Shown one piece after another: positions 35,663-45,900 of a DNA stretch of 64,000 nucleotides; the first letter of the stretch is position 1; each line of letters starts with the position of its first letter. The notes below the pieces were generated by a model. That model was given only the letters and a program-made list of their open reading frames with translations. It ran no database searches and was not told where the DNA came from. The stretch is taken from positions 62,001-126,000 of the forward strand of contig NZ_QAYG01000005.1 of the NCBI RefSeq assembly GCF_003053845.1, given 5' to 3'. The stretch comes from Breoghania corrubedonensis (GTDB lineage: Bacteria; Pseudomonadota; Alphaproteobacteria; Rhizobiales; Stappiaceae). The position numbers and the translations under genes are program-made.

Positions 35663-36607
35663 ATGAAAAACCAGGCCCTCATCTACCGCGCCTTCGGCGA
35701 TCCGCTCGACGTCCTTCGCCTTGAAACCGCCGAGCTTGCCCCGCGCGCGCCCGGCACGCTCCGCGTGGAAATGGCGCTCGTCCCCGTCAATCCGTCCGAC
35801 CTGATCCCCGTCACCGGCGCCTATTCGCATCTGATCACCCCACCTATGGTCGCCGGATACGAGGGCGTAGGGCGGATCGTGGAGGCGGATGACACGGCGC
35901 TTGTCGGCCGTCGCGTGCTGCCGTTGCGCGGCCCCGGAACCTGGCAGCGCCATGTCGATTGCGATTCCATCCTTGCCGTGCCCGTTCCCGACGATATCGA
36001 CGATGCGACAGCGGCGCGTGCCTACATTAATCCGATGGCGGCCCTTCGCATGCTGACCCGCTGGCCGGTTCGCGACAAGCGCGTGCTGCTCACCGCCGCG
36101 GGGTCGAGCTGCGCGACGTTGCTGGGCCATTGGGCGCTGGGGCAGGGGGCACGCGAGGTGATCGGTCTTTATCGCAGCGAGGCGCGGGTGGAGCGCATGC
36201 GCGCGCTCGCCATTACGCCGCTTCACGAAGGCGATGCCGGTGCGGTCACGGAGGCGGCTCGCAAGGCCGACGTGACCTTCGATGCGGTCGGCGGCCGGCT
36301 CGGCTCCCTCATCCTGAACGCGATGGGGGACGGCTCGGTCTTTGCCGGTTACGGGCTCATGAGCGGCGCGCCGGTCACCCCCGACGGTTTCCCGCGCGCC
36401 GCCTTCGAACGCTTCCATCTGCGCGACGATCTCGCCGTGATGAGCGCCGCCGACTGGCAGGGCGAATTCGACCGGTTGTGGCCGCTGCTGCGGCAGGTGG
36501 CGTTCCCGAAGGCAGAGGTCTTCCCGCTGGAACGCTGGCGCGAGGCGGTCGCGGCCTTCCATGTGCCGGGCGCGGCAAAGCCGCTCATCGATTTCCGGGC
36601 GGGGTAG
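35663..36607 (+). CDS. Medium-chain (MDR) quinone/enoyl reductase-like oxidoreductase
   Basis: A 314-residue NAD(P)H-dependent MDR-superfamily protein without the structural zinc Cys cluster. It has the N-terminal GroES-like domain (LRVEMALVPVNPSDLIPVTG, VAGYEGVGRIVEADDTALVG) and the nucleotide domain (VLLTAAGSSCATLLGHWALG, DVTFDAVGGRLGSLILNAMG), ending PLERWREAVAAFHVPG. This resembles MECR/ETR-type 2-enoyl reductases or quinone oxidoreductases; the AAGSS loop replaces the more usual GxxSxVG. It is flanked on both sides by family A repeats and probably forms its own unit. Confidence 0.82.
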   Translation: MKNQALIYRAFGDPLDVLRLETAELAPRAPGTLRVEMALVPVNPSDLIPVTGAYSHLITPPMVAGYEGVGRIVEADDTALVGRRVLPLRGPGTWQRHVDCDSILAVPVPDDIDDATAARAYINPMAALRMLTRWPVRDKRVLLTAAGSSCATLLGHWALGQGAREVIGLYRSEARVERMRALAITPLHEGDAGAVTEAARKADVTFDAVGGRLGSLILNAMGDGSVFAGYGLMSGAPVTPDGFPRAAFERFHLRDDLAVMSAADWQGEFDRLWPLLRQVAFPKAEVFPLERWREAVAAFHVPGAAKPLIDFRAG

Positions 36608-36618
36608 GGGGTGTGAAA

Positions 36619-36820
36619 GGGATTAGGCGCGGCTTCACCGCCCTCCTTGCGCTGGATTCCGGGTCTGGCCATGCGGCTTCGCCGCAGACCGCCCGGAATG
36701 AGGGGGTTTGTAGCGGACTTGAAGCCTAACCCAACCTTCCTCATTCCGGACAAGCGAGGCGAAGCCGAGTGCTGATCCGGAATCCAGCGCAAGGAGGGCG
36801 GTGAAGCCGCGCCTAATCCC
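36619..36820. repeat. Family A repeat copy 3, with perfect 44-bp inverted arms
   Basis: Positions 36619-36662 and 36777-36820 are exact reverse complements over 44 bases (outermost GGGATTAGGCGC, innermost GCTGGATTCCGG). Inside, CCGGAATGAGG (36693-36703) and CCTCATTCCGG (36739-36749) form inner arms. The core is the same element as copies 1 and 2 in the opposite orientation. It could act as a bidirectional terminator between the MDR gene and recJ. Confidence 0.88.
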
Positions 36821-36903
36821 CTTCCTCTTCTCCCGCAGCCGCATCCTCGCCCGACTCGCGCTATAGTCGCGCACGAACTTCAACCCGAACCGACGAGCCT
36901 CTC

Positions 36904-38748
36904 TTGCTTCAAAAGCCCGCCTCCCTCCGCCATGACAGCTTTCGCGAAGACCCCGAGACCCGCGCCTTCCTGGGCGTCTCGCGCTCCGCGACGGGGCGGG
37001 CCTGGCGGGAGCGGCTGGATGCGATGAGTGCGATCCAGGCTCAGGCCATCGCCCAGCAGAACGGTATTCCCGACGTGGTTGCCCGGGTGCTCGCCGGGCG
37101 CGGTGTCGATGCGCAAGGCGCGGCCGAATTTCTCGATCCCTCCATCCGCGCGCTGATGCCCGATCCCTCGACCCTTGTCGACATGGACGCGGCCGCGGCA
37201 CGTCTTGCCGATGCGGTTGAGCGAAGCGAGGGGGTCGCGATCTTCGGCGATTACGACGTCGATGGCGCCACCTCGTCCGCCCTGATGGCGCGCGGGCTGC
37301 GCAGCCTCGGCCTCGATCCGCGCATCTATATTCCCGACCGTATCATCGAAGGCTACGGCCCCAACCCGGCCGCCATGCGCGAGCTGAAGGCCGGCGGGGC
37401 GAGCCTCCTCGTGACACTTGATTGCGGTTCGGTCTCCTTCGAGGCGCTTGAAGAGGCGGAACGGATAGGCCTCGACGTGCTGGTCGCCGACCATCACCAG
37501 ATGGGCGTCGAACGTCCGCCCTGCGTGGCGCTGGTCAACCCGAACCGGCAGGACGATCTTTCCGGCCAGGGGCATCTGGCCGCCGTCGGCGTCACGTTCC
37601 TCGTCCTCGTCGCGCTCATGCGCGAGTTGAAGAGGCGCGGTTACTTTGCGGGCAAAGCACCGGATTTGCTCGCGTGGCTGGATCTTGTGGCTCTTGGCAC
37701 CGTATGCGATGTGGTGCCGCTTCAGGGGCTCAACCGGGCCTATGTGACCAAGGGGCTGTTCGCCATGCACCGGCGCGGCAATGCCGGGCTGGCGGCGCTT
37801 GCCGATGTGGCGCGGGTGAACGGGCCGCTGACGCCCTATCATCTGGGCTTCCTGCTGGGTCCGCGCATCAATGCCGGAGGCCGCATCGGCGATGCGGCGC
37901 TGGGCGCGCGGCTTTTATCGTGCGACGACGCGCAGGCGGCAGGCGAAATCGCAGCCCGGCTCGACCGGCTGAACACCGAACGCCAGACCATGGAAGCGGT
38001 GATGCTGGAGGAGGGCGAGGCCCAGGCGACCGCCGTGATGCTGGACGGCGAGGGGCCGTCGGTTCTGGTGACGGGATCCGACACCTGGCACCCGGGCGTG
38101 GTTGGTCTCATCGCCTCGCGCCTGAAGGAACGCCACCGCCGCCCCGCCTTCGCCATCGCCTTCGATGCGGACGGACGCGGCACTGCCTCGGGGCGTTCTG
38201 TGCCCGGCGTCGATCTTGGTGCCGCCGTTCGCGCGGCGGTGGATGCGGGCGTGATCGTCAAGGGCGGCGGACATGCCATGGCCGCCGGCCTCACGGTGGA
38301 GCGCAACCGGGTGGAGGACCTGAAGGCCTTCATGGAAGAGCGTCTGTCGGCCGCGGTCGCCGCCTCGCGCGAGGATCACGTCCTGAAGATCGACGGCGCG
38401 GTGACGGCATCGGGCGCGACGCTGGAGCTGATGGCGCTACTGGAAAAGGCCGGGCCTTATGGCGCGGGCCACAGCGAGCCGATCTTCGCGCTGCCCTCCC
38501 ACCGGGTGACCTTCGCCGATACGGTCGGCAACGGTCACGTGCGGCTGGCGCTCGCCGGTTCCGATCGCAGTTCGATCAAGGCGATCGCCTTCCGTTGTGC
38601 CGACCAGCCGCTGGGCAAGGCGTTGCTCGGCGCGCGCGGGCACATGCTGCACGTGGCGGGATGCCTGTCGCTCGATCACTGGCAGGGCACACCGAAGGTT
38701 CAGTTGCGCGTGCTCGATGCGGCAGAGCCGAAGCTCGGCCGGCGCTGA
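36904..38748 (+). CDS. recJ: Single-stranded-DNA-specific exonuclease RecJ
   Basis: 5'-3' single-strand exonuclease in recombination and mismatch repair. 614 residues from TTG 36904; no closer in-frame ATG appears until residue 40, inside the conserved start of the family, so TTG is preferred. DHH-superfamily motifs: IFGDYDVDGATSSALMARGL, LVTLDCGSVSFEALEEA, VLVADHHQMG, and the DHHA1 part LLGPRINAGGRIGDAALGAR and VKGGGHAMAAGLTVERNR. Length fits. Confidence 0.97.
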   Translation: MLQKPASLRHDSFREDPETRAFLGVSRSATGRAWRERLDAMSAIQAQAIAQQNGIPDVVARVLAGRGVDAQGAAEFLDPSIRALMPDPSTLVDMDAAAARLADAVERSEGVAIFGDYDVDGATSSALMARGLRSLGLDPRIYIPDRIIEGYGPNPAAMRELKAGGASLLVTLDCGSVSFEALEEAERIGLDVLVADHHQMGVERPPCVALVNPNRQDDLSGQGHLAAVGVTFLVLVALMRELKRRGYFAGKAPDLLAWLDLVALGTVCDVVPLQGLNRAYVTKGLFAMHRRGNAGLAALADVARVNGPLTPYHLGFLLGPRINAGGRIGDAALGARLLSCDDAQAAGEIAARLDRLNTERQTMEAVMLEEGEAQATAVMLDGEGPSVLVTGSDTWHPGVVGLIASRLKERHRRPAFAIAFDADGRGTASGRSVPGVDLGAAVRAAVDAGVIVKGGGHAMAAGLTVERNRVEDLKAFMEERLSAAVAASREDHVLKIDGAVTASGATLELMALLEKAGPYGAGHSEPIFALPSHRVTFADTVGNGHVRLALAGSDRSSIKAIAFRCADQPLGKALLGARGHMLHVAGCLSLDHWQGTPKVQLRVLDAAEPKLGRR

Positions 38749-38871
38749 GACGCGTGCTCGGCTCAGCGACACTGTTCCGAATTGGTCGGTGCCCCCGCGT
38801 CGCATTCCATTAACCAAGCCGAAACCCTCGCGCGCCTAGTGTTGCGACCTCCCATGATCAGGAGGTCCAGG

Positions 38872-39129
38872 ATGGACACGCACTCCGAGCTTCATGCGGT
38901 GCTGGCCGAGCTACGCACGAGCGCAGAACGCGCCGAGGCAGCGCTCTCGAAAGTCCAGCTTCGCACCGATCCGCGCATCATGCCGCCCCCCGGCATGCTG
39001 GCGGCGTTCTCGCTGGCCGCCTTGCCCGCCACTTTCGTTTCCAGGGCGTTGCGCGCGCGGCGCGATCAGGGCGCCTCACCCGGCTCCCGCACGCCGCGCG
39101 GCGTGGTGCATCCCGGCGGCAGGGCCTGA
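38872..39129 (+). CDS. Small hypothetical protein
   Basis: An 85-residue protein; ATG 38872 has GGAGG at 38861-38865. It begins MDTHSELHAVLAELRTSAER, a predicted amphipathic helix rich in Ala/Glu, then a hydrophobic stretch (GMLAAFSLAALPATFVSRAL) that may be one membrane segment and a basic, disordered tail. I recognise no family. The good ribosome site and helical start argue that it is real. Confidence 0.5.
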   Translation: MDTHSELHAVLAELRTSAERAEAALSKVQLRTDPRIMPPPGMLAAFSLAALPATFVSRALRARRDQGASPGSRTPRGVVHPGGRA

Positions 39130-39618
39130 GTGGGCGCTTGCGCGAACACGATGCCGCAGGGGCGGGCAGGCGCTGGAAAACGGCGGGATCCTGGCGACTC
39201 TCTGGCGCGAATTCGGCGCCCCAACGGCAGCTTTCCGGCAATTGTGCCCGGCGCGCAACACACCTTCGTGAATGTATCGGCTAAGTATCCGACAGGCGGT
39301 TCGCGCCCCCTTTCGGCCACGTTTCTGCGGGCATGTACCGGGTCGACAGGGAGCGGTGCCGGATCCCGATCTGCCTTGCGAGCATGTCTTGAAAGGATGA
39401 TCGTGACCGACAACACCGCCACGGATACGCGACGTTTACCGCTTCAGGGGCACGCTCGCGGAAATGGCGGGAGAAGCCGCCGCACGGAAGACGGGAGACC
39501 GACCCCGGAAGCCTGGAAGGCGCACCAGCGGCTCATGGCACATGGTGCTGCCGCCGGATTTTCCGGAACCGGTCGATGACGTCGCCGCAGCGGGCTTTCG
39601 CGGAGTAACGAACAGAAA
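39130..39618. other. Intergenic region upstream of exoR
   Basis: 489 nt. An open frame at 39130-39579 begins directly at the previous stop, lacks a ribosome site and has no protein-like character, so I do not call it. The exoR promoter should lie here; nothing more specific is visible. Confidence 0.4.
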
Positions 39619-40458
39619 ATGATCATGCGGAATACCAACGCGATCCTTTGTCTGGCAGGAGCATTGGGCCTGGGCGGCGTGCTTACGTTGTGTCCGCTCG
39701 ACGCAAGCTATGCGTTCGATCCGAGCGCGACGTCGGGCAATGCGCAGACGACGCCGGTGGAAGCGTTCCGGATGGGCGCGCAGGCCTATTTTGCGGGCAA
39801 CAAGCAAAAGGCGGTCGATGCGCTGTCCTTCGCGGCGGAGAACGGCGTTCCCGCGGCACAGTGGAAACTCGGGCGCATGTATGCCGACGGCGACGGCGTG
39901 GCCGAGGACGACCTCAAGGCATTCAAGTACTTCTCCCGTATCGCCGACCAGCATGCCGACGATGCGCCGAGCTCGGAGCAGGCGCCCTATGTCGCCAGCG
40001 CCTTCGTGGCCATCGGCTCCTATTACCTGACCGGCATACAGAACACGGCCGTGAAGCCGAACGTGCGCCGTGCGCGCGAGATCTTCACCTATGCCGCGTC
40101 CTATTTCGGCAATGCCGACGCTCAGTACAATCTCGGCCGGCTCTATCTGGTGGGCGGCGGCAACGAAAAGCCCGACCCGCACATGGCCGCGCGCTGGCTG
40201 AAGCTTGCCGCGCTGAAGGGCCACTACGAGGCCCAGGCGACGCTCGGCAAATTGCTGTTCTTCGACGATGCGATGGGGCCGAACCGGGTCCGCGGCCTGA
40301 TGTGGCTGACGATCGCGCTGCCGCGCGCGCACGGCATGAAGGACGCCTGGATCACGGATACCCAGGAGCGCGCCTTTTCGCTTTCAAGCGAGACCGAGCG
40401 CCGCCGTGCGATGAAGCTCGCCCAGCATTGGGAAAAGAAGGACATCGCCTCGCGCTGA
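39619..40458 (+). CDS. exoR: ExoR-like periplasmic Sel1-repeat regulator
   Basis: A 279-residue exported protein resembling rhizobial ExoR, the periplasmic inhibitor of the ExoS/ChvI two-component system that controls exopolysaccharide, motility and acid response. Signal peptide ends near DASYA/FDP. Sel1-type repeats follow: VDALSFAAENGVPAAQWKLG, MYADGDGVAEDDLKAFKYFS, ARWLKLAALKGHYEAQATLG. The C-terminal AFSLSSETERRRAMKLAQHW matches the end of ExoR closely. Start ATG 39619 or 39625. No ExoS/ChvI genes are in the window. Confidence 0.82.
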   Translation: MIMRNTNAILCLAGALGLGGVLTLCPLDASYAFDPSATSGNAQTTPVEAFRMGAQAYFAGNKQKAVDALSFAAENGVPAAQWKLGRMYADGDGVAEDDLKAFKYFSRIADQHADDAPSSEQAPYVASAFVAIGSYYLTGIQNTAVKPNVRRAREIFTYAASYFGNADAQYNLGRLYLVGGGNEKPDPHMAARWLKLAALKGHYEAQATLGKLLFFDDAMGPNRVRGLMWLTIALPRAHGMKDAWITDTQERAFSLSSETERRRAMKLAQHWEKKDIASR

Positions 40459-40669
40459 CGGCGTTCGCGGGGCTGAAGGGGCGAAATGGCGGGGAGCGCG
40501 TCCCCGCAGCCCGTCGCCGCCAAGGGGCTTGCGCCGCCAGCGCCGGCGGCCGTGCGGACATGACGCGACAGCGACGCGGGCCGTTTCCAGACCCGAACCC
40601 CCGCGTTTCGCCTTGTTTTCCGTGATCCGGTATCGTCTGGCTGGAGCTATTGCGCGCGCGTTGTGGCGC

Positions 40670-42013
40670 TCACAGGATTCCCGCCAGCTTTTCGCCGGCC
40701 GTGAGGAACGTCTCCGGGTCGAGCGGGCCTGAACTCAGCCGCGTTTCGTAATGCAGATGCGCGCCGGTGGAGCGGCCGGTGCTGCCCACCTGGCCGATAA
40801 CCGCTCCCACCGACACCTTCTGTCCGGCGGAAACGAACACCCGGCTCATGTGGCCATAGCGGGTGACGATGCCGTTTCCGTGATCGATTTCCACCATCAG
40901 TCCGTACCCGCCGTTGCGCCCCGCCGACACGACGGTTCCCGCCGCCGTGGCGTGGATCGGCGCGCCGTAGGGCGCGCGCAGGTCGACGCCGGTGTGCATG
41001 GCGGGCGTGCCCAGAAACGGATCGACCCGGGCGCCGTACGGGCTGCTGACAGAAAGCGTGCCGTCGAGCGGCATGGCGAGCGGCAACGAGCGGACCCCGT
41101 CGCGCAGGGTGGAAAGCCGGTCCACCGCGCGCTCCGCACGCAGCAGACGGTCGTTGAAGCTGTCATCTGTGGTCAGCGGTTCGTACGGTCCGCCGACGGC
41201 GTCCTCGTCGCGATTGCCGAGGGGAAGGCCGAGGGAGCGCGTCACCCGTTCGATGCGGGCGATATGATGTTCCGCCGTCACGGCGATCACGTCGAGCGCG
41301 GTCGCGGATTGCCGGTCCATCACGTCGAGTGCGTTCTCGATACGGCCCATCACCATCTTGTCGGATTTTGCAACAGCCGGCTCGGGCCCGGAGGGCGTCG
41401 AAGTGGGCTGGACGAGGGGGCGCGGCTTGCGGTCGGTCTTGTGCGATGGTCCGGCCATCGTTCCGCGCAGACCGAACCCGTCGAGGGGGGCGGGAGTGGT
41501 ATCGATCCGCGCCGCTTCGATGCTCTCGGGCAGATCAGAGGCCCGCGCCTGTTCGATCGAAGCTAGAGGCTTGGTCGGCGGAAGCGGCTCGGCCGCGGCG
41601 ATGGCGAGCCCCGTCCTGGCCGCGCGGGCAAGCACGTCGGCCACCCGCGCGTGGCGTGCGTCGATCTCACCCTGACGCCGCTTGAGGGCGTCGATCTCGC
41701 TTTCATAGGTATGGCGCGCGACCATGCTGCGGCTGGTGATGCGATCGATGCGGGCGCGCAGTTGCGCGATGCGGTCCTGGTAGATGCGCAGTTGCGCCCG
41801 TTCAGCGGCGACCCGCCCGGAGGGCACGTCATCGCGCAGCATCATGTAGCCGGCCGCCCCCAGGTACCCCGTCATCAGCAGGAGGCATCCGGCGACCGCC
41901 GCGATCGCCACGGAGGGGCGGACCGTGAAGCTGCTGGCGCGTTCGCCGCGACACAGAATGATTCGCAGCGGGATCTTCTGGGAAGGCTCGGCCTTTGAGG
42001 AAGGCTGCTGCAT
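40670..42013 (-). CDS. M23 (LytM) family metallopeptidase
   Basis: A 447-residue envelope peptidase or divisome activator. An N-terminal membrane anchor (VAIAAVAGCLLLMTGYLGAA) is followed by a coiled coil (AQLRIYQDRIAQLRARIDRI, YESEIDALKRRQGEIDARHA), a Pro-rich linker, a second helical region and the C-terminal LytM domain: SSPYGARVDPFLGTPAMHTG with zinc ligands HTGVD, GTVVSAGRNGGYGLMVEIDH, RYGHMSRV and HLHYE. The HxxxD and HxH motifs are complete, so catalytic activity is likely. It converges with exoR. The 310-nt gap between it and bcp (42014-42323) holds nothing I can name. Confidence 0.9.
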   Translation of the reverse strand: MQQPSSKAEPSQKIPLRIILCRGERASSFTVRPSVAIAAVAGCLLLMTGYLGAAGYMMLRDDVPSGRVAAERAQLRIYQDRIAQLRARIDRITSRSMVARHTYESEIDALKRRQGEIDARHARVADVLARAARTGLAIAAAEPLPPTKPLASIEQARASDLPESIEAARIDTTPAPLDGFGLRGTMAGPSHKTDRKPRPLVQPTSTPSGPEPAVAKSDKMVMGRIENALDVMDRQSATALDVIAVTAEHHIARIERVTRSLGLPLGNRDEDAVGGPYEPLTTDDSFNDRLLRAERAVDRLSTLRDGVRSLPLAMPLDGTLSVSSPYGARVDPFLGTPAMHTGVDLRAPYGAPIHATAAGTVVSAGRNGGYGLMVEIDHGNGIVTRYGHMSRVFVSAGQKVSVGAVIGQVGSTGRSTGAHLHYETRLSSGPLDPETFLTAGEKLAGIL

Positions 42014-42323
42014 GGCACGGACCGCACAATGAACTGAAAAAAGCCGTGGCCGGGAATGTGTCGTCTCGCCGTTTGCGCAAGCCGTCGGGAAACGAAAGCT
42101 CTCGTATCGGCGTTCGCGGACCTCTCCCGAACCTGAAGCCGATTAAAGCCCCGGTAAGGTTAACAAAGCCTTTTTCATCAGGGGCGGGCTGCGGAAAATG
42201 GGGCCGTTGTGCGAGGGCGGAGGCTAGAAAAGACCGCGCGGAGCCGAGGGCAGGGCAATGCTGCTTCCGCAGGTTTGCGCCAGAGCGGGCGGCCACCATG
42301 CCGCCGGCTCTGGCGCAAGGCGT

Positions 42324-42794
42324 TCACGAAAGCGCGCGCGCCTCGGCGAGCACGGCCTCGGCATGGTCCTTCACCTTCACCTTGCGCCAGATCTTAGCGA
42401 TCCGGCCGTCGCGGTCGATCAGAAAGGTGGAGCGTTCGATGCCCATGTAGGTGCGGCCGTAGTTCTTCTTTTCCACCCAGACCCCGTAGAGATCCGCCAC
42501 CGCGTGGCCCTCGTCGGAGGCGAGAACCACGTCGAGGTCATGCTTTGCGCGGAACTTCGCATGTTTTGCGCAAGCGTCCGGCGATAGGGCTATGACGATT
42601 GCGCCGGCGGCCTCGAACTCGGCCTTGCGGGCGGTGAAATCAAGCGCTTCGGTCGTGCAGCCCGGGGTGTCGGCCTTTGGATAGAAATAGACCACGACCT
42701 TGCGGCCCTTGAGGCCGGAAAGATGGACAGTCTCGCCGCTGTCCGTCGGGAGGGTGAAATCGGGAGCGGTGGCTCCCTCGAGCAATTCGCTCAT
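42324..42794 (-). CDS. bcp: Thioredoxin-dependent thiol peroxidase (BCP)
   Basis: A 156-residue peroxiredoxin reducing hydroperoxides with thioredoxin. ATG 42794 gives MSELLEGATAPDFTLPTDSG and follows a GGAAGG site. VVVYFYPKADTPGCTTEALD holds the peroxidatic Cys; the position five residues on, where BCP enzymes place the resolving Cys, is Leu, so this is a BCP of the type lacking that residue, with a further Cys in SPDACAKHAKFR. The C-terminal VWVEKKNYGRTYMGIERSTF and LIDRDGRIAKIWRKVKVKDH are typical. Confidence 0.94.
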   Translation of the reverse strand: MSELLEGATAPDFTLPTDSGETVHLSGLKGRKVVVYFYPKADTPGCTTEALDFTARKAEFEAAGAIVIALSPDACAKHAKFRAKHDLDVVLASDEGHAVADLYGVWVEKKNYGRTYMGIERSTFLIDRDGRIAKIWRKVKVKDHAEAVLAEARALS

Positions 42795-42930
42795 ACTGCC
42801 TTCCTTTCGTCGGCTTTCGCCGCATAAAGAACAAGAACGCCGGCCTGTGCGCAAGACGCGCGCCGAGGCGGTTTCCAGGTGCGCCCGGCCAAGAACCATG
42901 TCAGAAGATTAAGCCTATCGGGGCTTTTAA

Positions 42931-45900
42931 ATGGCTGGAGGAGCCGGTCCGCATCGCGGCCGGAAGTGTGGCCGCAAAGTGATTGGTCTAGCGGGTCGAA
43001 GGTACAGGCCCGCACTGCCGGATCAAGGGGAAAGAGCGCCTGTGAGATGGCCACGATTTCGTCGGTACGACCGACCCGCGAACGCGGCTGCGAGCGACGC
43101 GACCGGCACGCCGCCGCGACGGCGTTGGTTCTTGCGCGTGCGCACGCTCGTCGCGTTCGTGCTGTTGGCCTTTTTCCTCGTTGTTGGCGCGCGCCTCGCA
43201 TCCGCCCCCTATGACAGCGTCTGGCTTGGCCGGCTTGCGTCTTCGTATCTGGTCGAACGCAGCCGTGGCGCCGACATCTCGCTCGATGCCGTGCGGATCG
43301 ACTTTTCGGGCAAGGCGGCAGCGCCGCTGACGCTTCTCGACCTGACCGTTGAAACGAAGGACGGTTCGGTTTCGGCCGAAATTCCGGAAGTCCGTGTTGA
43401 AAAGGTGCTTTCCGGGCTGTTGCTCGGCGATTTCGGTGTCGGGCGCGTGAAGCTCGTGCGCCCGGCGGTGGTGATCGATCGCGAAGCGAACGCGACGTCC
43501 GCCTTTCCCTCCGCCGCCGATCTCGCCAGGGAGGTCGATGCCACGATCGGCGCGGCGGTGGCCGATTTCGCGACTTTCGGCATCGAAAGCGTCGAGGTGG
43601 ACGACGCCGAGCTGGAGCTTGCCGGACCGCTCGATCGCCGCTTCCGCACGATCGACATCCGCATCGCGCCCGACAAGAGCGGCGAGCAGATGGATATCGA
43701 CGCCTCTGTCGCCGGCCGGGCCGGGCGCTGGAACCTGCGCTTCCGGAGCGGAGCCGACAACAAGGATGGCGGCCGCTGGTTTTCCGTGGCCGGCGCCGAC
43801 GTCACATTGGCTGACCTGCTGCCGGCGGACTATCCCGTGCGCGCCGGGCGCGGGCTCGGGTTGCCGCTGTTTCCCCAGGCGCGGTTCCATCTGGACGCGG
43901 ACGGCAATCTCACGCGCGGCGAGATGCGCCTTGGCGTCGGTGCGGGCTACATTCGTCTGCAGGACGACGACGCGATCCTGATCGACGAGATGCTGCTGGC
44001 GCTGTCCTGGACGCCGGAACGCCAGCAGATCGTGCTGGAGCCCTCCTTCGCCGCCTTTGGCGATACCCGGATCGTGTTCCACGGCGAGATCCGGCCGCCC
44101 GATGCGAAACGCGACAACTGGCAGTTCGCCATCGAGGTGCCGCAGGCGCGGCTGAAACCGCGCGATGTCGCCGGGCCGCCGCTGACGCTCGACCGGGGCC
44201 TGCTTTTCGGCAGTTTCGATCCCGCGCGCATGTTGTTCGACATCGATACCTTCAACCTGCGCGCCGGCAACCTCAGCGTGACGGCGGCGGGAAGCGTGGA
44301 GTTCGGTCCCGATGGCCCGCTCGCGGCACTCGCCATCTCATCGCAGGAACTGACGGTCGCGAGCCTCAAGCGGCTGTGGCCGGCGATGACCGTGCCCGAA
44401 GCGCGCGACTGGTTCATCAAGCATGCGGTTTCCGGCAAGTTCAAGGACGCGCGCTTCATCATCGCTTTAGATCCGCTCGGTTTTGATGGCGATCCCGCGA
44501 CCGTCGGCTGGACGGAGGACGGCCTGCGTCTCGACTTCTCGCTCTCGGGGGGAAAGATCAGGACGATTGGCGACCTGCCGGACCTCACCGACATGAAGGC
44601 GACCGGAACCATCCGTGGCGGCGGCTTCGCCCTGAACGTTGAGAAGGCGAAGACCGTCGCTCCCGGCGGTGGTCAGGTGGAAGTCGCCAAGGGCGTGTTC
44701 TCGATTCCCGACCTGCGCCCCGACGAAAAGACCGGTCAGCTGGAATTGACCCTGAAAGGGGCCGCGTCCGATATCGCGCGCATTGCCGAACAGGACCCGG
44801 TCAATGGTCGGGAGCGGCTCGATATCAGCCCCGACGGCATGTCCGGCCAGGCCGATGTGACGGTCTCGGCCTCGTTCCCGATTCGCCGCAAGGAAGATAC
44901 TGTCCTGCAACGGGAGGTCTCCTGGACGGTCGCCGCGAAGCTCGATGATTTTTCCAGCGATGAGCCGATCGGCGGTCAGATCATCAAGAACGCCGATCTT
45001 CAGGTGACGGCCAATGCCGCCGCCGCCCAGGCCCGGGGACGCGGTCTCCTGAACGGGCTGCCGGTGGAGATCAATCTCAACCAGCCGCTGCAAGGCGCCA
45101 CGGGCGAGCGCGACCAGGGCGTGGTTCTCGATTTCGACGCCGGCGATCTGAGCGAGCGCGGTGTCGATCTGGGCGGGATCATCGACGGCAAGTTGCGTCT
45201 GACCGTACAGACGTCGGAAGACGGCCATCGCACGGTCGTCGCGGATCTGACCCAGAGCCAGTTGCGCCTTGCCGAGATCGGCTGGACCAAGGGCGCCGGC
45301 GTGCCGGCCAAGGCCCGCTTCACCGTGCATGAAAGCAATGGCGTCCAGATCGTCGACAACTTCCATCTGACCTCGGACGGGGTGGATGTGCAAGGCAGCT
45401 TGCGGATCGGCAAGGACGGGCAGCTGCTGGATGCCGATTTCAACAAGTTCTCGCTGCGCAAGTCGGATTCCGGCACGCTTTCGATCACCCGCGCCAAATC
45501 CGGTTATGAGGTCGAACTCAATGCCACGAGCTTTGACGGACGCGGCGTCATCGCCATGATGCGGCGCTCCGGCAGTGGCGGCGATGAGGCGGACGATCCG
45601 CAGGGCCGGGCGCTGACCTTCAAGATGAAGGCGGACCGGCTGATCGGTTTCAACGATACGATGATCACCAGCTTCTCGCTCGATCTCTCCGCAGCCGGCG
45701 GGACGATCAAGGATCTGGAGGCCAGCGGACTGATCAACGCGCGCAGCGATCTCACCGCTGCGCTTTCCGGCGATGGAGCGCAGCGGCAATTGCGCGTCGA
45801 TACGGATGATGCGGGTGGATTTTTCCGGTTTGCCGACTTCTACGAAAGGCTGCTGGGCGGCAAGGCGACGATCACCGCGTCGCTGCCCGCGCCGGGACGT

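Noticed and set aside
39130-39579. Possible 149-residue gene between the small hypothetical gene and exoR
   Set aside because: No ribosome site, starts at the previous stop, and the translation is unstructured Arg/Gly/Thr-rich sequence.
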